Made by a program: the position numbers and the translations under genes
Notes under the pieces: model-generated
Database searches by the model: none
What the model saw: the letters and a program-made list of their open reading frames with translations, nothing else
What the model was told of the DNA's origin: nothing
In this document: positions 60,531-64,000 of the stretch, piece by piece
How the letters are laid out: every line of letters starts with the position of its first letter
Position numbering within the stretch: position 1 is the first letter of the stretch
Assembly (NCBI GenBank): GCA_910584045.1
Contig: CAJTYO010000008.1
Location: 16,358-80,357 of the forward strand
DNA from: an uncultured Oscillospiraceae bacterium
GTDB lineage: Bacteria; Bacillota; Clostridia; Oscillospirales; Oscillospiraceae
Direction of reading: 5' to 3'
Length of the DNA: 64,000 nucleotides

Positions 60531-61769
60531 ATGAAAAACGTACTCCACGCCCGCTGTGTAAAATGCGGAAAAATCTATGAGGCGGCCCCCGATCTGACCA
60601 ACTGCTCCTGCGGGGGCATATTGGACATCCTCTACGACTACGACTACATCAAAGAGGCGCTGACCAAGGAGAAGCTGGCCCGGCGCGGCGACAACTCCAT
60701 GTGGCGCTATCGGGAGCTTCTCCCGGTGGAGGAGAGCACCCCAGCGCCCCCCCTCCGGGTAGGCTGGAGCCCTCTCTACGAGGCAAAGAATCTGGCCGCC
60801 CAGCTGGGGATCAAAAAACTGTTTGTAAAGGACGACGGCATCAACCCCACCGCCTCGCTGAAGGACAGGGCCAGCTCCATGGCCGTGGCCAAGGCCATGG
60901 AGGCCGGCGCACAGGTGATCGCCTGCTCCTCCACCGGCAACGCCGCCTCCTCCCTGGCTGGCAACGCCGCCGCCGCGGGGCTGAGGACCTACATATTCGT
61001 CCCCTCCCGCGCCCCAAAGGGAAAGGTTGCCCAGCTGATGACCTTCGGCGCCACGGTGATCTCCGTCCAGGGCAGCTATGAGGAGACTTTTGAGCTGAGC
61101 AAGCAGGCCATTGAAAAATGGGGCTGGTACAACCGCAACGCCGCCATCAACCCCTACCTCTCGGAGGGAAAAAAGACCGTGGGTCTGGAGATCATGGAGC
61201 AGCTGGACTGGGAGGTCCCCGACTACATCGCCATCTCCGTGGGCGACGGATGCACCATCGCAGGGCTGTGGAAGGGGCTGAAGGATCTGTATGAGATCGG
61301 CTTCATCGATCGGCTGCCCCGGCTGATCTCCGCCCAAGCGGAGGGCTGCTGCCCGCTGAACCGGGCCATCCAAACCGGCGAGGACTGGCGGCCCATGGAG
61401 GAGAACACCCTGGCGGACTCCATCGCCGTGGGCGTACCCCGGAACGCGGACAAGGCCCTCATGGCCATCCGGGAGAGCTGCGGGCTGGCAGTGAACGTGA
61501 GCGACCAGGAGATTATGGCCGCCCAGAAACTGCTGGGCCGAACCTGCGGCGTGTTCGGCGAGCCCGCCGGCGTCACGGGGACGGCGGGACTGAAAAAGCT
61601 GTGCGAACAGGGGAAAATACCGGCGGACGCCACGGTGGTCTCTGTGGTCACCGGCAGCGGACTGAAGGACGTGGCCAACGCCATCGCCGCCTGCGGCGAG
61701 CCCATCTCCATCCCGGGAAGCATGGAGCGGCTTCTGGAGGCCTTCCAGTCGCACGGCGTGGCCGTGTGA
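60531..61769 (+). CDS. thrC: Threonine synthase
   Basis: The 412-residue fold-type II PLP enzyme converts O-phosphohomoserine to threonine. It has an N-terminal zinc-ribbon-like start (CVKCGKIYEAAPDLTNCSCG), the PLP Lys in NPTASLKDRASSMAVA, CSSTGNAASSLAGNAA, and the phosphate cradle ISVGDGCTIAG. AAAGGAG lies before the ATG. No homoserine genes are nearby, so another beta/gamma-replacing or eliminating activity on a related amino acid is possible. Confidence 0.85.
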   Translation: MKNVLHARCVKCGKIYEAAPDLTNCSCGGILDILYDYDYIKEALTKEKLARRGDNSMWRYRELLPVEESTPAPPLRVGWSPLYEAKNLAAQLGIKKLFVKDDGINPTASLKDRASSMAVAKAMEAGAQVIACSSTGNAASSLAGNAAAAGLRTYIFVPSRAPKGKVAQLMTFGATVISVQGSYEETFELSKQAIEKWGWYNRNAAINPYLSEGKKTVGLEIMEQLDWEVPDYIAISVGDGCTIAGLWKGLKDLYEIGFIDRLPRLISAQAEGCCPLNRAIQTGEDWRPMEENTLADSIAVGVPRNADKALMAIRESCGLAVNVSDQEIMAAQKLLGRTCGVFGEPAGVTGTAGLKKLCEQGKIPADATVVSVVTGSGLKDVANAIAACGEPISIPGSMERLLEAFQSHGVAV

Positions 61770-61788
61770 GCAGAACCAAATTTCCCTC

Positions 61789-61817
61789 TTGACAGACCGG
61801 CGCAAATGGCATATGAT
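61789..61817 (+). promoter_or_regulatory. Sigma-A promoter before the second riboswitch-like leader
   Basis: TTGACA (61789-61794), a 17-base spacer, TATGAT (61812-61817). Confidence 0.85.
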
Positions 61818-61821
61818 GGGG

Positions 61822-61914
61822 GCAAGTGAGAGGGAGTAATCAGCGCCATCCGGCGCGGCAGCTGCCGTCAGTACGGGTTAAACCCGGCTCTGCCTGAAAT
61901 GATGAGACTTTCGC
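61822..61914 (+). ncRNA. Second yybP-ykoY-like riboswitch aptamer
   Basis: P1 pairs GCAAGT (61822-61827) with ACTT-(TC)-GC (61907-61914). Inside, in the same order as in the mntP leader, are GAGGGAGTA (61830-61838), a perfect hairpin GCGCC/GGCGC, GTCA (61867-61870), a hairpin GGGT/ACCC (61875-61885), and GGCTCTGCCT...GATGAGACT ending at 61909. The 3' half of P1 lies inside the terminator stem, so folding of the aptamer would stop the terminator from forming. Confidence 0.8.
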
Positions 61915-61951
61915 GGCGCACTTTTACGCGCGCCGCGAAGGTCTCTTTTTT
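61904..61951 (+). terminator. Terminator of the second riboswitch-like leader
   Basis: A 16-bp stem, GAGACTTTCGCGGCGC (61904-61919) with GCGCCGCGAAGGTCTC (61930-61945, one G-U), followed by six T. Its 5' arm shares bases with the aptamer's P1 and GAGACT block. Confidence 0.92.
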
Positions 61952-62003
61952 CGCGCTCTCTCCTCAATTTCCGGGCCGCGGCCCGAAAAGGAGGCTTTTC
62001 CCC

Positions 62004-63110
62004 ATGGAGATATTCTCCGACCTGTTTGGCAACGTCCTTAACTTCACCTGGCGGCAGGGGCTGATGATCGCCATCGGATGCCTGCTCATCTTCCTGGCGG
62101 TGCGGCGGGAGATGGAGCCGGCCCTGCTGCTGCCCATGGGCTTCGGCGCGGTGCTGGTGAACCTGCCCCTCGTCCACACGGAGGCCATCGAGACCCTGTT
62201 CCAGGCGGGTATCGCCAGCGAGCTGTTCCCCCTGCTGCTGTTCATCGGTATCGGGGCCATGATTGATTTCGGCCCCCTGCTGAGCAACCCGAAGATGTTC
62301 CTCTTCGGCGCGGCAGCCCAATTCGGCATCTTCTTCACCCTGGTGATCGCCGTCATGGCGGGCTTTGAGCTGAAGGACGCCGCCTCCGCCGCCGTCATTG
62401 CAGCCGCCGACGGACCCACCAGCATCTATGTGGCCAACTACTTCCAGAGCGCCTACCAGGGGGCCATCATGGTAGCGGCCTACTCCTACATGGCCCTGGT
62501 GCCCATTATTCAGCCGCCCATCATCCGGGCCATCACCACCAAAAGGGAGCGGATGATCCGCATGGACTACAGCCCCAGCGCCGTGTCCAAGACAACCCGC
62601 ATCCTCTTCCCCATCTTCGTCACCGTCATCGCCGGAACCGTGGCGCCCAAGAGCGCTGAGCTCATCGGCTTTCTGATGTTCGGCAACCTGATCCGGGAGT
62701 GCGGCGTGCTGGACAGTCTGAGCCAGTCGGCCCAGCATGAGCTGGCCAACCTGGTGACCCTGCTGCTGGGACTCAGCGTGTCCTTCCAGATGAAGGCGGA
62801 GCAGTTCGTCACGTGGCAGACCCTGCTGATCCTGGGACTGGGGCTGGTGGGCTTTGTGTTCGACACCGTGGGCGGCGTACTGTTCGCCAAGGCACTGAAC
62901 CTGATCTCCCGGAAAAAGGTCAACCCCATGATCGGCGCGGCAGGCATCTCCGCCTTCCCCATGGCCTCCCGGGTGGTCCACAGGATGGGACTGGAGGAGG
63001 ACCGGTACAACTTCCTGCTGATGCACGCCGCAGGGGCCAACGTCAGCGGACAGATCGCCTCCGTAATCGCCGGGGGCCTTATTATCACACTGGTGGAAAA
63101 GATTTTGTAA
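62004..63110 (+). CDS. Sodium-translocating decarboxylase beta subunit (OadB/GcdB-like)
   Basis: The 368-residue polytopic product matches the beta subunit of oxaloacetate/glutaconyl-CoA/methylmalonyl-CoA decarboxylase sodium pumps. It has MLxFIGIGAMIDFGPLLSNP-type sequence, the membrane Asp in AADGPTSIYVANYF, and NLIRECGVLD with AGISAFPMASRVVH near the end. AAGGAGG lies 10 bases before ATG 62004. No alpha (carboxyltransferase) or biotin subunit is next to it, so the acid it decarboxylates is not known. Confidence 0.92.
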   Translation: MEIFSDLFGNVLNFTWRQGLMIAIGCLLIFLAVRREMEPALLLPMGFGAVLVNLPLVHTEAIETLFQAGIASELFPLLLFIGIGAMIDFGPLLSNPKMFLFGAAAQFGIFFTLVIAVMAGFELKDAASAAVIAAADGPTSIYVANYFQSAYQGAIMVAAYSYMALVPIIQPPIIRAITTKRERMIRMDYSPSAVSKTTRILFPIFVTVIAGTVAPKSAELIGFLMFGNLIRECGVLDSLSQSAQHELANLVTLLLGLSVSFQMKAEQFVTWQTLLILGLGLVGFVFDTVGGVLFAKALNLISRKKVNPMIGAAGISAFPMASRVVHRMGLEEDRYNFLLMHAAGANVSGQIASVIAGGLIITLVEKIL

Positions 63111-63123
63111 AGGAGCGTTTGTG

Positions 63124-63252
63124 ATGGATATGCAATTAGTTATGGCCTGTCTGGGCATCATGGGCAAGGGGATGCTGGGCGTATTCGCGGTGATCCTGAC
63201 CATTTGGGCGCTGGTGGCCCTGCTCAACCGGGCGACGGGCAAGAATTCCTGA
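63124..63252 (+). CDS. Tiny membrane protein, gamma-subunit-like
   Basis: The 42-residue product is one membrane helix (MACLGIMGKGMLGVFAVILT and on) with a short polar tail ending NRATGKNS. AAAGGAG lies before ATG 63124 and it follows the beta subunit by 13 bases. It resembles the membrane part of OadG-type gamma subunits (GMxGVFxV), which help assemble the sodium pump, without the long Pro/Ala tail. Confidence 0.72.
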   Translation: MDMQLVMACLGIMGKGMLGVFAVILTIWALVALLNRATGKNS

Positions 63253-63296
63253 TAAAAGACTTGAACGGTCCTTATCGCATCACTACCGGGCGGGGA

Positions 63297-64000
63297 TCAC
63301 AACTCCCGCATCAGGTGGAAGCTCTGCATCAGCTGCACGGACCCGTACCCCCACTGGTTGTTGGGATAAACCATATCCGGGCGGCGCAGACAGCCCCGGA
63401 TGAGATAGGCGCGGATCTGATAGGTCCCCATGGACGGGTCGTTCCCCTCCCGAACCCCCCACTGAAGCAGCAGGGCACAGATCCCCGCCAGCACCGCCGC
63501 CGCGGCGCTGGTGCCGCTCATACTGCCGGGGCCGTAGGGATATATACCCCCCACCCCCACCCCGGGGGCCGTCAGATCCGGCAGAATCCGGCCGTCCCAG
63601 GCCGGGCCGCGAGAGCTCTTGGCGTACAGACTCTTGCTGGCGCTATCGTAAGCCCCGCAGCAGATCATCCCCACGGCGGTGGCGGGGCAGGTGATCGTAC
63701 AGTCCGGCGTGGCCGCCAGAAACTCCACTGTGGGGGAGACAAAGCCGGTCATGGGCAGCCACACCTGGTAGCTGCCGCTGAGCAGGATGTCCCCGTGGAG
63801 CTGGATGCTCCACACACCGGGGGTGGCCCCCAGGATACGGATCACCGTCAGCTGTCCGCCGCTGCCCTCCACGGGGAAGTGGTATTCAATCTGCACCCGG
63901 GCGGCCTCCAACACCAACTTCACGTCCGCCGCGGGGCCGATCCCCGGCTTGGCGGGCACCCGGCCCACCAGCTCCCCGGAGGGGGAGCGCACCGACACCG
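63297..64000 (-). CDS. CspB-like S8 subtilase (5' partial)
   Basis: The frame runs off the right edge; 234 residues of the C-terminal part are visible. They include a beta-rich inserted domain (FPVEGSGGQLTVIRILGATP, LLSGSYQVWLPM), AYDSASKSLYAKSSRGPAWD, DLTAPGVGVGGIYPYG and the catalytic Ser in GSMSGTSAAAAVLAG. The inserted jelly-roll-like part before the Ser is a mark of the CspA/B/C group that processes the spore germination cortex enzyme in Clostridia. The catalytic Asp and His lie outside the window. Confidence 0.85.
   Translation of the reverse strand, partial: VSVRSPSGELVGRVPAKPGIGPAADVKLVLEAARVQIEYHFPVEGSGGQLTVIRILGATPGVWSIQLHGDILLSGSYQVWLPMTGFVSPTVEFLAATPDCTITCPATAVGMICCGAYDSASKSLYAKSSRGPAWDGRILPDLTAPGVGVGGIYPYGPGSMSGTSAAAAVLAGICALLLQWGVREGNDPSMGTYQIRAYLIRGCLRRPDMVYPNNQWGYGSVQLMQSFHLMREL

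Noticed and set aside
61878..63242. Minus-strand frame of 454 codons
   Set aside because: It is antisense to the decarboxylase beta subunit and its riboswitch-like leader, and is rich in Gln/His/Asp as shadows are.

Overview
The window reads as a stretch of chromosome from a GC-rich, spore-forming Clostridia, most like the Oscillospiraceae (the Flavonifractor / Oscillibacter / Lawsonibacter kind). The evidence is a complete spo0A, a CspB-like subtilase, Gram-positive type ribosome binding sites and sigma-A promoters, S-layer-homology and lipoprotein genes, PadR/DUF1700-DUF4097 and XRE/DUF3796 gene pairs, and gut-type catabolic genes. This is an inference from gene content, not a database match. 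I see no rRNA, tRNA, CRISPR array, transposase or integrase.

Layout. 0-3.2 kb: a histidine operon (hisH partial, hisA, hisF, a Nudix hydrolase, hisIE). 3.2-9.2 kb: an XRE remnant, ispE, holA, an RNase M5-like gene and a GNAT gene, then an AT-rich patch with a YdcF-like gene, then mntP behind a yybP-ykoY (Mn2+) riboswitch. 9.4-10.6 kb: a secreted coiled-coil M23 peptidase. 10.8-19.8 kb, minus strand: tetrapyrrole genes (hemB, two small genes, a cobA-hemD fusion, hemC, a short siroheme dehydrogenase, cobI), then lgt and two M16 peptidases. 20-23.3 kb, minus: pth, a small XRE gene, prs and a glmU-like gene. 23.6-28 kb: trmL and the glycolytic genes pgk, tpiA and gpmI. 28.2-38.2 kb: an orphan solute-binding lipoprotein with a chemoreceptor, an ApgM-type mutase that appears to start at ACG, a DUF1015 gene, a histidinol phosphatase, an SLH protein and a GH51 arabinofuranosidase.

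38.3-44.1 kb holds the most unusual unit: a stand-alone receiver, a hybrid histidine kinase with pseudo-receiver, receiver and Hpt domains, and a second hybrid kinase whose C-terminus is a complete DegV/FakB-type (fatty-acid-binding) domain. Together they look like a multi-step phosphorelay tied to a lipid ligand. 44-53.4 kb: a TSCPD protein, a HAD phosphatase, PadR with a DUF1700/DUF4097 protein, a Crp/Fnr regulator beside thioredoxin and a membrane iron-sulfur pair, spo0A, XRE with DUF3796, and ftsEX.

53.4-59.6 kb is a divergent catabolic locus. arcC, ygeW and ygeY run left; a YheO-type regulator and a PLP enzyme run right. Two 17-bp direct repeats sit exactly between the two facing -35 boxes. 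59.6-64 kb: two small genes and a repeat patch that may be the relic of a mobile element, a threonine synthase, then a sodium-pump decarboxylase beta subunit with a tiny gamma-like partner. That last pair sits behind a second leader that matches the mntP riboswitch feature by feature and carries its own terminator. The window ends inside a CspB-like S8 peptidase.
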